NCBI RefSeq assembly: GCF_003011965.1
Contig: NZ_PXWG01000006.1
Coordinates: 62,001-126,000 of the forward strand
Origin: Streptosporangium nondiastaticum
Lineage (GTDB): Bacteria; Actinomycetota; Actinomycetes; Streptomycetales; Streptomycetaceae
DNA length: 64,000 nt
Direction: 5' to 3'
A model generated the notes under the pieces. The model saw only the letters and a program-made list of their open reading frames with translations, did not search any database and was not told the origin of the DNA. This document shows, one piece after another, positions 25,235-34,081 of this stretch; position 1 is the first letter of the stretch; each line of letters begins with the position of its first letter. The translations under genes were made by a program, and so were the position numbers.

Positions 25235-26098
25235 ATGACTTTCCGAGGTCCGGACGATTTTGCACGACCTTGTGTTCCGTCGATCACTTCGAGTGGTCAT
25301 CGCATCGCGCTCTTGACAGCCGACGGAGTCCGGGTGGAAGCGGCCTACGAACCCCGCGCGGGCTCGCGGATCCCCCCGCCGGACACCCCCGCGGTGGTGC
25401 TCGCGCACGGCTTCACCGGCGCCCTCGACCGGCCCGGCCTGCGCCGGGCGGCGCGGGTGTTCGCCCAGCGTGCGGCCGTGATCACGTTCTCCTTCCGGGG
25501 CCACGGAGGCTCCGGCGGCCGCTCCTCCGTCGGCGACCGCGAGGTCCTGGACCTGGCCGCGGCCGTGCGCTGGGCACGCTCCCTCGGACACGAGCGCGTG
25601 GCCACCGTCGGCTTTTCGATGGGCGGCTCGGTGGCCCTGCGGCACGCCGCGCTCTACGGCCGCGAGGGGGCTGCCGGGCACGGGGAGCACGGAGGGCGCA
25701 CGGACGCACATTCCGACACGGTCGTGGCCGTCAGTGCGCCCGCACGCTGGTACTACCGCGGTACCGCACCCATGCGGCGTCTGCACTGGGCGATCTCACG
25801 CCCCGCGGGGCGGCTGATCGCGCGCTACGGGCTGGGGACGCGGGTCCAGGCGGAGGACTGGGACCCCGTCCCGCTCTCCCCCGTCGAGGCCGTCCCGCTG
25901 ATCGCGCCCCGGCCGCTGCTGATCGTGCACGGCGACCGGGACGCGTACTTCCCGCTCGACCACCCGTACGCCCTCGCGGGCGCGGGCGATCCGCGGTCCA
26001 CGGAACTGTGGATCGAACGGGGCTTCGGCCATGCGGAGTCCGCTGCGCGGGCTGAGCTGCTGGAACGGATCGCCCACTGGGTGTGCACCCGCGACTGA
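25235..26098 (+). CDS. Alpha/beta hydrolase
   Basis: A 287-residue alpha/beta-hydrolase. The oxyanion-loop motif VVLAHGFTGALDRPG comes first, then ITFSFRGHGGSGGR, the nucleophile elbow VGFSMGGSVALRHAAL (Ser), the acid region PLLIVHGDRDAYFPLDHPY and the catalytic His in RGFGHAES. There is no signal peptide, so it is cytoplasmic. Likely substrates are esters or thioesters, but none can be named. It is divergent from glnR. The ATG at 25235 is chosen; an ATG at 25169 overlaps the PHO-box-like repeat. Confidence 0.87.
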   Translation: MTFRGPDDFARPCVPSITSSGHRIALLTADGVRVEAAYEPRAGSRIPPPDTPAVVLAHGFTGALDRPGLRRAARVFAQRAAVITFSFRGHGGSGGRSSVGDREVLDLAAAVRWARSLGHERVATVGFSMGGSVALRHAALYGREGAAGHGEHGGRTDAHSDTVVAVSAPARWYYRGTAPMRRLHWAISRPAGRLIARYGLGTRVQAEDWDPVPLSPVEAVPLIAPRPLLIVHGDRDAYFPLDHPYALAGAGDPRSTELWIERGFGHAESAARAELLERIAHWVCTRD

Positions 26099-26137
26099 CC
26101 CTGCGGGTCGGCGGGCTTAGCCGGACCTGCGGCCGGC

Positions 26138-26262
26138 CCGGCACCGCCGGTCTCCTCCGTCGCGGCTGAGCGCCGCGGCGGCGGAAAAGATTCCGAGAGG
26201 CTCCGCCTCTCACGACCGCCGCCGCGGCGCGCAACCACCGCGGCGGCGTCCGGCGGTGCCGG
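26138..26262. repeat. Intergenic repeat, copy b: 125-bp element with 13-bp inverted ends
   Basis: CCGGCACCGCCGG (26138-26150) and its inverse CCGGCGGTGCCGG (26250-26262) bound an element with nested perfect hairpins. These are a 14-bp CGCCGCGGCGGCGG/CCGCCGCCGCGGCG stem and an inner GAGAGGC-TCC-GCCTCTC stem. It lies between convergent gene ends, MITE- or REP-like. Confidence 0.7.
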
Positions 26263-26268
26263 AACCGC

Positions 26269-28308
26269 TCAGGCTTCGACCACCGGTTCAGCAAACTGCG
26301 CCTCGTAGAGGCGCGCGTACGCGCCCCCCGCCTCCAGCAGCGCGTCGTGCGTGCCCTGTTCCACGATCCGGCCGGACTCCATCACGAGGATGACGTCCGC
26401 GTCCCGGATCGTGGAGAGCCGGTGCGCGATCACGAAGCTCGTGCGGCCCGTGCGCAGGCGGCCCATCGCCTGCTGGATGAGGACCTCCGTACGGGTGTCG
26501 ACGGAGCTGGTCGCCTCGTCGAGGACGAGGATCTCCGGCTCGGCCAGGAACGCCCGCGCGATGGTGATGAGCTGCTTCTCGCCGACGCTGACGTTGGAGC
26601 CCTCGTCGTCGATGACGGTGTCGTAGCCGTCGGGAAGGGTCCGCACGAAGCGGTCGACGTGCGTGGCCTTCGCCGCCGCGACGATCTTCTCCATGGAGGT
26701 GCCGGCGGGCGCCCCGTAGGCGATGTTGTCCGCGATCGTGCCGCCGAAGAGCCAGGTGTCCTGGAGCACCATGCCGATGTGGGAGCGGAGCTCCTCGCGC
26801 GACATGGCGGCGATGTCGGTCCCGTCGAGGGTGATGCGGCCGCCGCCCACCTCGTAGAACCGCATGAGCAGGTTGACCAGCGTGGTCTTGCCGGCGCCGG
26901 TGGGGCCGACGATGGCCACGGTCTGGCCGGGCCGCACGGTCAGCGACAGGTCCTCGATGAGGGGCTTGTCGGGCTCGTAGCGGAAGGAGACCTGCTCGAA
27001 GGCGACCTCGCCGCGCACCCGGTCCGGCTTCGGGGCGTCCGCCGGGTCGGCGGACTGCTCCTCGGCGTCGAGCAGCTCGAAGACGCGCTCGGCGGAGGCG
27101 ACGCCGGACTGCACGAGGTTGGCCATGGAGGCCACCTGGGTGAGCGGCTGGCTGAACTGGCGCGAGTACTGCACGAAGGCCTGCACGTCACCGATGGACA
27201 GCGCGCCGGAGGCGACCCGCAGGCCGCCGACGACGGCGACGAGCACGTAGTTGAGGTTGCCGATGAACATCATCGCGGGCTGGATGACGCCCGAGATGAA
27301 CTGGGCCTTGAAGCCGGCCTGGAAGAGGTCCTCGTTCTCCTTGCGGAAGATCTCCGCGGACTCCTTCTCGCGGCCGAAGACCTTCACCAGCGCGTGCCCG
27401 GTGTACATCTCTTCGATGTGGGCGTTGAGCTTGCCGGTGGTCTTCCACTGGGCGACGAACTGCGGCTGCGCCCGCTTGCCGATCTTCGTGGCGACGACGA
27501 CGGACACCGGGACGGTGACCAGCGCCACCAGGGCGAGCAGCCAGGAGATCCAGAACATGACGGCCAGCACGCCGGCGATCGTCAGCAGCGAGGTGACGAT
27601 CTGGCTCATGGTCTGCTGGAGCGTCTGGGCGATGTTGTCGATGTCGTTCGTGGCACGGGAGAGGACCTCGCCGCGCGGCTGCTTGTCGAAGTAGCTGAGC
27701 GGCAGCCGGCCGAGCTTCTCCTCGACGCGGCGGCGCAGCCGGAAGACGGCGCGCTGCACGACGGTGGTGGCGATCCGCGCCTGGACGAGCCCGAACAGGG
27801 ACGCGCCGACGTAGATCAGCAGGACCCACAGCAGCACTTCGCCCACGGCGTCGAAGTCGATGCCCCGGCCGGGGGTGAAGTCGACGGAGCCGAGCAGGTC
27901 GGCGACGGTGCCGTTGCCCTGCCGCCGCATCTGCTCGACGGCCTCGGCCTTGGTGATGCCGTCGGGGAACTTGTTGCCTATGACCCCCGCGAAGATCAGG
28001 TCGGTGGCCCGGCCGAGGATCTTCGGTCCGAGGACCGACAGGGTGACGCTCGCGACGCACAGGACGAGCGCGACGGTGATCAGGGACCGCTCGGGTCTGA
28101 GGGTGCCGAGCAGCCGCTTGGCGGACCCGGCGAAGTCCATGGACCGCTCGGTGGGCTGACCGCCCATGAAGCGGGCGATGCCGGTGGCGGGGGCGGGCCC
28201 GCGGCGAGCGGGTGCGCCGGGGGTCGGTGCGCCGGGCTTGCCGCCCGCGGGCCCGCCGCCCGCGGCCGCCTCCCCGCCCGGGGAAGCCGGTTTCTCCGGG
28301 GTCGTCAC
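26269..28308 (-). CDS. ABC exporter subunit B (transmembrane plus ATPase)
   Basis: A 679-residue half-transporter: a 60-residue Pro/Gly-rich N-terminus, a six-helix type-I exporter domain (residues 85-410) and an NBD. Walker A is GPTGAGKTT and Walker B LVLDEATSSVD with the catalytic Glu. The signature is NVSVGEKQL, departing from LSGGQ. Its partner has the complementary defect (Asp for Glu in Walker B), which is the pattern of heterodimeric exporters with one degenerate ATP site. The GTG at 28308 overlaps the partner stop by 4 bp. The substrate is unknown, probably a lipid or drug. Confidence 0.92.
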   Translation of the reverse strand: MTTPEKPASPGGEAAAGGGPAGGKPGAPTPGAPARRGPAPATGIARFMGGQPTERSMDFAGSAKRLLGTLRPERSLITVALVLCVASVTLSVLGPKILGRATDLIFAGVIGNKFPDGITKAEAVEQMRRQGNGTVADLLGSVDFTPGRGIDFDAVGEVLLWVLLIYVGASLFGLVQARIATTVVQRAVFRLRRRVEEKLGRLPLSYFDKQPRGEVLSRATNDIDNIAQTLQQTMSQIVTSLLTIAGVLAVMFWISWLLALVALVTVPVSVVVATKIGKRAQPQFVAQWKTTGKLNAHIEEMYTGHALVKVFGREKESAEIFRKENEDLFQAGFKAQFISGVIQPAMMFIGNLNYVLVAVVGGLRVASGALSIGDVQAFVQYSRQFSQPLTQVASMANLVQSGVASAERVFELLDAEEQSADPADAPKPDRVRGEVAFEQVSFRYEPDKPLIEDLSLTVRPGQTVAIVGPTGAGKTTLVNLLMRFYEVGGGRITLDGTDIAAMSREELRSHIGMVLQDTWLFGGTIADNIAYGAPAGTSMEKIVAAAKATHVDRFVRTLPDGYDTVIDDEGSNVSVGEKQLITIARAFLAEPEILVLDEATSSVDTRTEVLIQQAMGRLRTGRTSFVIAHRLSTIRDADVILVMESGRIVEQGTHDALLEAGGAYARLYEAQFAEPVVEA

Positions 28309-30038
28309 GCCGCCTCCTCCTCGGTGAGCTGGGAGAGCACGATCTCCCGGTAGGTCTCGTTGCCGGCCATCAGCTCGCCGTGGGTGCCGGTGCCGACGAC
28401 GCGGCCCTCGTCCAGGACGACGATGCGGTCGGCGTCGCGAATCGTGGAGACGCGCTGGGCGACGATGACGACCGTGGCGTTCCCCGTCTCGCGGGCCAGC
28501 GCGGCCCGCAGCCGGGCGTCGGTGGCGTAGTCGAGGGCGGAGAAGGAGTCGTCGAAGAGATAGATGTCCGGCTTGCGGACCAGGGCGCGGGCTATGGCGA
28601 GGCGCTGCCGCTGCCCGCCGGAGACGTTGGTGCCGCCCTGCGCGATCGGCGCCTCCAGGCCGCCGTCCATGCCCTCGACGAAGTCGCGGGCCTGCGCGGT
28701 CTCCAGCGCCGCCCACAGCTCCTCGTCGGTCGCGTCGGGGCGCCCGTAGCGGAGGTTGGAGGCGATGGTCCCGGAGAAGAGGTAGGGCTTCTGCGGGACG
28801 AGCCCGACGGCCTCGGCGGAGCGGGCGGGGTCGAGCTCGCGGACGTCGACGCCCCCGACGGTGACCGTTCCGGCGGTCGCGTCGAAGAGCCTCGGGATCA
28901 GCCCCAGCAGCGTGGACTTGCCGCTGCCGGTGGAGCCGATGACGGCCGTGATCTCACCGGGCCGGGCCACGAGCGAGATGTCCTTGAGGACCGGCTCCTC
29001 CGCGCCCGGGTAGCGGAACTCGACACCGCTGAGCTCCAGGTGCCCGCCGCCGCGCAGCGCGGTGACCGGGTTCGCCGGCGGCACCACGCTGGAGTCGGTG
29101 GCGAGGACCTCCTGGACGCGCTCGGCGCAGACCTCGGCGCGCGGCACCATCATGAACATGAAGGTGGCCATCATGACGGCCATCAGGATCTGCATCAGGT
29201 AGCTGAGGAAGGCCGTCAGCGCGCCGATCTCCATGTCGCCGCTCTCGATGCGGTGACCGCCGAACCAGAGCACGGCGATGGAGGAGAGGTTCACCACCAG
29301 CATCACGGACGGGAACATCAGCGACATCAGCCGGCCGGCCTTCAGCGAGACGTCCATGAGCTCGGCGTTCGCACCGTCGAAACGTTCCCGCTCGTGGGTG
29401 TCGCGGACGAAGGCGCGGATGACGCGGATGCCGGTGATCTGCTCGCGCAGCACCCGGTTGACGGTGTCGATGCGGTCCTGCACACCGCGGAAGATCGGCC
29501 GCATCCGCCAGATGATCAGCGAGACGATCACGCCGAGGACGGGCACGATGACGAGCAGCAGGGCGGACAGCGGCACGTCCTGGTCGAGCGCCATCAGGAT
29601 GCCGCCCACGCACATGATCGGCGCGGACACCATCAGCGTGAACGCCATCAGGACGAGCAGCTGGATCTGCTGCACGTCGTTCGTGGTGCGGGTGATCAGC
29701 GAGGGCGCACCGAAGTGCCCCATCTCGCGCGCGGAGAAGGACTGCACGCGGTCGAAGACGGCGGCGCGCAGATCGCGCCCGACCGCCATCGCGGTCCGGG
29801 CGCCGAAGTACGTCGCACCGATCGCGCAGACGATCTGGGCCAGGGTGACCGCGAGCATCCCGCCACCGAGGGACAGGATGTAGCCGGTGTCACCCTTCAC
29901 GACACCGTTGTCGACGATGTCGGCGTTGAGGGAGGGTAGGTAGAGCGTGGCAAGCGTCTGGACGAGCTGCAGCAGCACGATCAGCGCGATCGAAGTGGAG
30001 TAGGGCCTCAGATATGCCCGTGATAGTCGGACCAGCAC
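28305..30038 (-). CDS. ABC exporter subunit A (transmembrane plus degenerate ATPase)
   Basis: A 577-residue half-transporter. Six TM helices start at LIVLLQLVQTLATLYLPSL. The NBD has Walker A GSTGSGKST, a canonical signature NVSGGQRQRLAIARAL, and Walker B YLFDDSFSALD in which the catalytic glutamate is aspartate, as in YheI/TM287-type subunits. It therefore pairs with the following gene, which supplies the competent Walker B. The GTG at 30038 gives the start VLVRLSRAYLRPY, common for this family. It is divergent from the MoaD-like gene, with 115 bp between them. Confidence 0.92.
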   Translation of the reverse strand: MLVRLSRAYLRPYSTSIALIVLLQLVQTLATLYLPSLNADIVDNGVVKGDTGYILSLGGGMLAVTLAQIVCAIGATYFGARTAMAVGRDLRAAVFDRVQSFSAREMGHFGAPSLITRTTNDVQQIQLLVLMAFTLMVSAPIMCVGGILMALDQDVPLSALLLVIVPVLGVIVSLIIWRMRPIFRGVQDRIDTVNRVLREQITGIRVIRAFVRDTHERERFDGANAELMDVSLKAGRLMSLMFPSVMLVVNLSSIAVLWFGGHRIESGDMEIGALTAFLSYLMQILMAVMMATFMFMMVPRAEVCAERVQEVLATDSSVVPPANPVTALRGGGHLELSGVEFRYPGAEEPVLKDISLVARPGEITAVIGSTGSGKSTLLGLIPRLFDATAGTVTVGGVDVRELDPARSAEAVGLVPQKPYLFSGTIASNLRYGRPDATDEELWAALETAQARDFVEGMDGGLEAPIAQGGTNVSGGQRQRLAIARALVRKPDIYLFDDSFSALDYATDARLRAALARETGNATVVIVAQRVSTIRDADRIVVLDEGRVVGTGTHGELMAGNETYREIVLSQLTEEEAA

Positions 30039-30153
30039 ACTCGGCAGCCTAAGCGAGCGCCTCGCCGTGCGGCCTCCGTATTTGCACGGGCGGCGTTCCG
30101 CTCGTGCGGCACCCGTCATCATGGGAGGCGGCAGAAGAAGGAAAGGGGTCGCC

Positions 30154-30477
30154 GTGGCGACGACACAACCGGCACACCCGGTCAAACCGGCCCTGCCGGG
30201 GCAGCCGGGGCAGCCGGGCCCGGTGGGCACCATCCGGTACTGGGCCGCGGCGAAGGCCGCCGCCGGCACGGCGGAGGAGCCGTACGCTGCGCGGACGCTC
30301 GCGCAGGCGCTGGAGGCGGCCCGCCGCCGGCACGCGGAGCGCCCCGACTTCGCCCGGGTGCTGACGCGCTGCTCGTTCCTCGTGGACGGCGCCCCGGTCG
30401 GCACCCGTGACCACGCAACGGTCCAACTGGCCGAGGGCGGCACCGTAGAGGTGCTCCCGCCCTTCGCAGGAGGGTGA
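30154..30477 (+). CDS. MoaD/ThiS-family small sulfur carrier protein
   Basis: A 107-residue ubiquitin-like protein ending in PPFAGG, the double-glycine C-terminus that is adenylated and thiocarboxylated in sulfur carriers. The beta-grasp core (GTIRYWAAAKAAAG, FLVDGAPVG, LAEGGTVEVLPP) is preceded by a Pro/Gln-rich tail. No moaE, thiG or E1-like gene is adjacent, so whether it serves molybdopterin synthesis or another pathway is open. The GTG at 30154 follows GAAAGGGG. Confidence 0.85.
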   Translation: MATTQPAHPVKPALPGQPGQPGPVGTIRYWAAAKAAAGTAEEPYAARTLAQALEAARRRHAERPDFARVLTRCSFLVDGAPVGTRDHATVQLAEGGTVEVLPPFAGG

Positions 30478-30487
30478 CCCCGGCAGC

Positions 30488-31870
30488 ATGAGCAATCAGC
30501 CGCACCATACGTACGACCCGCAGGACCCGTACGACTCGTACGACGCCTACGACGCCCGGACACAGCGCTATGACGCGCAGTCCTACGGGCAGCAGGACGG
30601 GGCGTACGGCTCGTACGACCAGCAGCAGCACGCGCAGCACCAGCACCAGCAGCACGCGCAACATCAGCAGCAGCATCAGCCTCAGCAGCAGGCGCAGCAG
30701 CCGCAGGCCCCGTCGCAGGGACACGGCTCGTACGGTGACTCGTACGGCGCCTACGACGCGTACGCCCAGCAGCACCAGCCGCAGCACCAGCAGCCTCAGC
30801 CGCAGCAGTACCAGTGGCCGACCAACGGCGGGCAGGGCTTCTCCGCGCACGACGAGCCGGTCACGCAGACCTGGCAGACGCCGACGTGGGACACGGGCAC
30901 GTGGCAGCAGCCGCCCGTACCGCAGGCGGAGGACCGCTCCCACGGCACGTCCTGGTCCGCCGGCAGCCCGCTGCCCGAGGAGCGCCCGGCCGCGTCCGAC
31001 GTCGTGCCGCGCGCGGCGGCCGCGGTCGTGCCCGCGCCGGTGCACGAGCCCGCACCCCTCGCCGAGCCCGGCAACGGCGATGGCGACGGCCGGGGCGGCG
31101 GCAGCGAGCGCCCGATGACGGCCGCCGAGAAGGCGAAGGCCGAAGGCCGGGCGCAGATCCTCTCGCCGGGCCTCAAGCCCGCCCTGGTGACGGCGGCGCT
31201 CGCCGCGCTGCTCGCGCTCACGGCGCCGCTCGGCCAGTTCGCGCTGGCGGTGCCGCTGGTGCTGCTGCAGGCGGTGACGGCCGCGGGCTGGTTCCGGCTC
31301 AACGGCATGTGGCCCGCCCGGCAGGGCATCGCGCTCGCCTTCCTCGGCGGCGTGGCCGCCGACATCGGCATGCTGGCCACCGACCGCTCGCAGGCGCCGA
31401 CCGTCGTCATCGGCACCCTCGGCGTGTGGATCCTGCTGGTCATCGTCCTGCAGCTGCGCAGCCACGCCTCGCCCGACGAGCGGCTGTACGGCCTGACGGC
31501 GGCCGCCGCCTCCTCAGCCCTCGCGGTCCTCGCGGCCGGGCACCTGGCCGCGTCCTCCGACGCCGTCGTGGTCGGCGCGAGCGCCGTGGCCGTGACCGCG
31601 CTGGCGCGCGCACTGCCGCTGCCGTCCCTGGCCGCGCCCGTCGTGGCGCTGCTCGCGGCAGCGGGCTCGGGCCTCGCCACCGCCGGCCTGACGGACCTGG
31701 GCACCTCCGCCGCCCTGCTGGGCCTCGCCGCCGGCGCCTGCGCGCTGATCGGCCTGCGCGTCGCGAGCTACGACTACCCGTCGCGGTTCGTGCACATGAC
31801 GGCGGGCGTGGCCCTGCCCCTGGCGGCCGCGGCCCCCGCGGTCTACGTCCTGGGCCGCGTCCTCGGCTGA
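30488..31870 (+). CDS. Membrane protein with a Gln/His/Tyr-rich N-terminus
   Basis: A 460-residue protein of unknown function. Residues 1-130 are a low-complexity, intrinsically disordered Gln/His/Tyr/Pro tract with repeats such as YDSYDAYDA and QHQHQQHAQHQQQHQ. Residues 130-230 are Pro/Ala rich. Residues 235-460 contain about eight or nine hydrophobic helices (ALVTAALAALLALTAPLG, VVIGTLGVWILLVIVLQL). It starts 10 bp after the MoaD-like gene and is probably co-transcribed. Such proteins are conserved in Streptomyces without assigned role. Confidence 0.8.
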   Translation: MSNQPHHTYDPQDPYDSYDAYDARTQRYDAQSYGQQDGAYGSYDQQQHAQHQHQQHAQHQQQHQPQQQAQQPQAPSQGHGSYGDSYGAYDAYAQQHQPQHQQPQPQQYQWPTNGGQGFSAHDEPVTQTWQTPTWDTGTWQQPPVPQAEDRSHGTSWSAGSPLPEERPAASDVVPRAAAAVVPAPVHEPAPLAEPGNGDGDGRGGGSERPMTAAEKAKAEGRAQILSPGLKPALVTAALAALLALTAPLGQFALAVPLVLLQAVTAAGWFRLNGMWPARQGIALAFLGGVAADIGMLATDRSQAPTVVIGTLGVWILLVIVLQLRSHASPDERLYGLTAAAASSALAVLAAGHLAASSDAVVVGASAVAVTALARALPLPSLAAPVVALLAAAGSGLATAGLTDLGTSAALLGLAAGACALIGLRVASYDYPSRFVHMTAGVALPLAAAAPAVYVLGRVLG

Positions 31871-31980
31871 GCCGCCGCCGCTCGTTCTTCCCGCCCCTCC
31901 CGGTGGTCCGGTTAGGCTCCATGGCATTGCAAGGTCAGTGCAGGGGCCTGACCGGGACCCGGGGGAGCTGGAGAAACCGC

Positions 31981-32694
31981 ATGCGCGCGATACGCATCAC
32001 CCTGATCATCGCGGTGATATTGGGGGCCCTCTTCGTGGGCGCCGACCGCCTGGCGGTGTACTTCGCCGAGGACCAGGCCGCCGAGAAGATCCGCAGCAGT
32101 CAGGGGCTGACGGGCACGCCCGAGGTCTCCATCAAGGGATTCCCCTTCCTCACGCAGATCGCCGACTCCACCCTGGAGGAGGTCGAGGTCAAGCTGGACG
32201 GCGCGACCGCGAGCTCCGGCGGGCAGTCGATCCGGGTGTCGGGCTTCGACGCCAAGCTGCAGGACGTGAAGATCGACAGCAGCTTCAGCTCCGCCGTCGC
32301 GACCAGGGCGACGGGCACGGCGCACCTCTCGTACGACGACCTCACCAAGGCCACCAACGACCCGACCGTGAAGGTCGGTTTCGGCGGTCAGGGCACTGCC
32401 GGCAAGAGCCAGGTCAAGGTCACCGGCAAGGTGCAGCTCGCGGGGATGCCCATCGAGCGCAGCGTCATCTCCACGGTCACGGTCGTGAACGGCGACACCG
32501 TACGGGTGCGGGCGGACCAGATCCCCGAGGAGGCCAAGGCCTTCCCCGGCCTGGAGCGCGCGATCCGGCAGAAGACGGACTTCGACCGGCGCATCAGCGG
32601 CCTGCCGAAGGGCCTGAAGCTGGACAAGGTCGTGGCGACGCAGGACGGCGTCGACATCACGCTGACCGGCTCGAACATCAACCTGGCCGGCTGA
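31981..32694 (+). CDS. LmeA-like (DUF2993) lipid-binding protein
   Basis: A 237-residue envelope protein. An N-terminal signal anchor (ITLIIAVILGALFVGADRL) is followed by a DUF2993 domain (IKGFPFLTQIADSTLEEVEV, SGLPKGLKLDKVVATQDGVD). In mycobacteria LmeA binds phosphoinositides and supports lipoglycan elongation, so an analogous lipid-binding role outside the membrane is likely. A short upstream gap (110 bp) separates it from the membrane protein. Confidence 0.85.
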   Translation: MRAIRITLIIAVILGALFVGADRLAVYFAEDQAAEKIRSSQGLTGTPEVSIKGFPFLTQIADSTLEEVEVKLDGATASSGGQSIRVSGFDAKLQDVKIDSSFSSAVATRATGTAHLSYDDLTKATNDPTVKVGFGGQGTAGKSQVKVTGKVQLAGMPIERSVISTVTVVNGDTVRVRADQIPEEAKAFPGLERAIRQKTDFDRRISGLPKGLKLDKVVATQDGVDITLTGSNINLAG

Positions 32695-32889
32695 CCCGGC
32701 AGGACGTCCACGCATCGAGACGGGGCTGTCCGGAGGGCAGACTTCCCCACGGCGCCGGCACTCAAGGGCAGTGCCCGGCCGCCACCCCACCCCCTCGCAT
32801 CCCAATATCCGGAAGATCCCGTCTCACTATCCAACACTCCGGTGACACGCCAACTCCCCGTCCCTACGATCGTGGGCATGCTGCATCAC

Positions 32890-32909
32890 TCCGGGGGATA
32901 ACCCCCGGA
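32890..32909 (+). other. Hairpin upstream of the sulfur leader peptide
   Basis: Perfect 8-bp stem TCCGGGGG / CCCCCGGA with an ATAA loop lies 48 bp before the leader-peptide start, probably in its 5' UTR. Confidence 0.6.
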
Positions 32910-32957
32910 CCCCCAGCCGGACCGAGTGCCGGCAACAGCATGTCGAAGGGCGATTCA

Positions 32958-33038
32958 GTGAAGCACCAGGCGGACCTCACGAAGCGGCGGGCAGTCGACC
33001 TGTGCCGCGTCGCCGCCATGCTCTGTCGTCATGTCTGA
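32958..33038 (+). CDS. Cysteine-containing leader peptide of the sulfurtransferase operon
   Basis: A 26-residue peptide reading KHQADLTKRR, AVDLCRVAAM, LCRHV after its initiator. It has two cysteines near the C-terminus and GAAGGG placed 7 bp before the GTG at 32958. Streptomyces and mycobacteria place similar Cys-bearing small ORFs before sulfur-assimilation genes, where slow translation at Cys codons senses cysteine shortage. The next gene is the sulfurtransferase, 146 bp downstream, and the gap can form alternative GGGAA/TTCCC hairpins (33040-33070). An ATG at 32940 is in frame but lacks a ribosome site. Confidence 0.8.
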   Translation: MKHQADLTKRRAVDLCRVAAMLCRHV

Positions 33039-33090
33039 CGGGAAGCGTTCCCCTTCTCCCTTACGGGAAGCCTCTCCCCCGTCTCGTCTC
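33039..33090 (+). promoter_or_regulatory. Possible attenuator between leader peptide and sulfurtransferase
   Basis: Immediately after the leader stop, GGGAA-GCG-TTCCC (33040-33052) can pair, as can CTTCTCCC with GGGAAG (33053-33070). The two GGGAAG copies make alternative folds possible. This fits attenuation coupled to translation of the Cys leader, but no uridine-rich terminator tract is seen. Confidence 0.45.
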
Positions 33091-33184
33091 CCATCCCACC
33101 CGCTGCGCAGCGCCGCGCGCTCCCCATCGCCGCGCGCCCAGCAAGCGCTTGCGCACATCCGCAACTGCCCCGGAGGAGAACAGC

Positions 33185-34027
33185 ATGAGCCGCAGTGACG
33201 TCCTGGTGGACGCCGACTGGGTACAGGCCCGCATCGACGCAGGTGACCCGAAGACCGTCATCGTCGAGGTCGACGAGGACACGTCCGCGTACGACAAGAA
33301 CCACATCAAGACCGCCGTCCGCATCGACTGGAAGACGGACCTCCAGGACCCCGTCCGCCGCGACTTCGTGGACCAGGCCGGCTTCGAGGAGCTCCTCTCC
33401 GCGAAGGGCATCGCGAACGACGACACCGTCGTCCTCTACGGCGGCAACAACAACTGGTTCGCCGCGTACGCCTACTGGTACTTCAAGCTCTACGGCCACC
33501 GGGACGTGAAGCTCCTCGACGGCGGCCGCAAGAAGTGGGAGCTCGACTCCCGCGACCTGGTCGCCGAGGTGCCGCAGCGCCCCCGCACCGAGTACCGCGC
33601 CCAGCCGCAGGACGCCTCCATCCGCGCCTTCCGCGACGACGTCGTGGCCGCGATCGGCGAGCTCAACCTCGTCGACGTCCGCTCCCCCGACGAGTTCAGC
33701 GGCAAGCTGCTCGCCCCGGCGCACCTCCCCCAGGAGCAGTCGCAGCGCCCCGGCCACGTGCCGACCGCGCGCAACATCCCGTGGTCGAAGTCGGCCAACG
33801 ACGACGGCACCTTCAAGTCCGACGAGGAGCTGAAGGCGCTCTACGAGGGCGCGGGCGTGGACCTGTCGAAGGACACCATCGCCTACTGCCGCATCGGCGA
33901 GCGCTCCGCGCACACCTGGTTCGTCCTGCACGAGCTCCTCGGCCGGCGGAACGTCAGGAACTACGACGGCTCCTGGACCGAGTACGGCTCCCTCGTCGGC
34001 GTGCCGATCGAGCTCGGCGCGAACTGA
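33185..34027 (+). CDS. cysA: Thiosulfate sulfurtransferase (rhodanese)
   Basis: A 280-residue two-domain rhodanese. The N-terminal domain is inactive, with VEVDEDTSAYDKNHIKTAVR. The C-terminal catalytic domain has VDVRSPDEFSG and the active-site loop YCRIGERSAHTW with C235, which carries the persulfide. It transfers sulfane sulfur from thiosulfate or cysteine-derived donors and matches the actinobacterial CysA2 type that is paired with SseC. The upstream Cys leader peptide implies induction by cysteine limitation. The sseC gene follows after 54 bp in the same operon. Confidence 0.93.
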   Translation: MSRSDVLVDADWVQARIDAGDPKTVIVEVDEDTSAYDKNHIKTAVRIDWKTDLQDPVRRDFVDQAGFEELLSAKGIANDDTVVLYGGNNNWFAAYAYWYFKLYGHRDVKLLDGGRKKWELDSRDLVAEVPQRPRTEYRAQPQDASIRAFRDDVVAAIGELNLVDVRSPDEFSGKLLAPAHLPQEQSQRPGHVPTARNIPWSKSANDDGTFKSDEELKALYEGAGVDLSKDTIAYCRIGERSAHTWFVLHELLGRRNVRNYDGSWTEYGSLVGVPIELGAN

Positions 34028-34081
34028 CCCCGCCTCCCCCTGCAACAGGCATCCCTGCAACAGGCAACAGAAGGAACGCTT

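Noticed and set aside
23567-26098. An 843-codon plus-strand open frame
   Set aside because: Only the last 288 codons encode a hydrolase; the rest is antisense to LacI and GlnR genes, a high-GC artefact.
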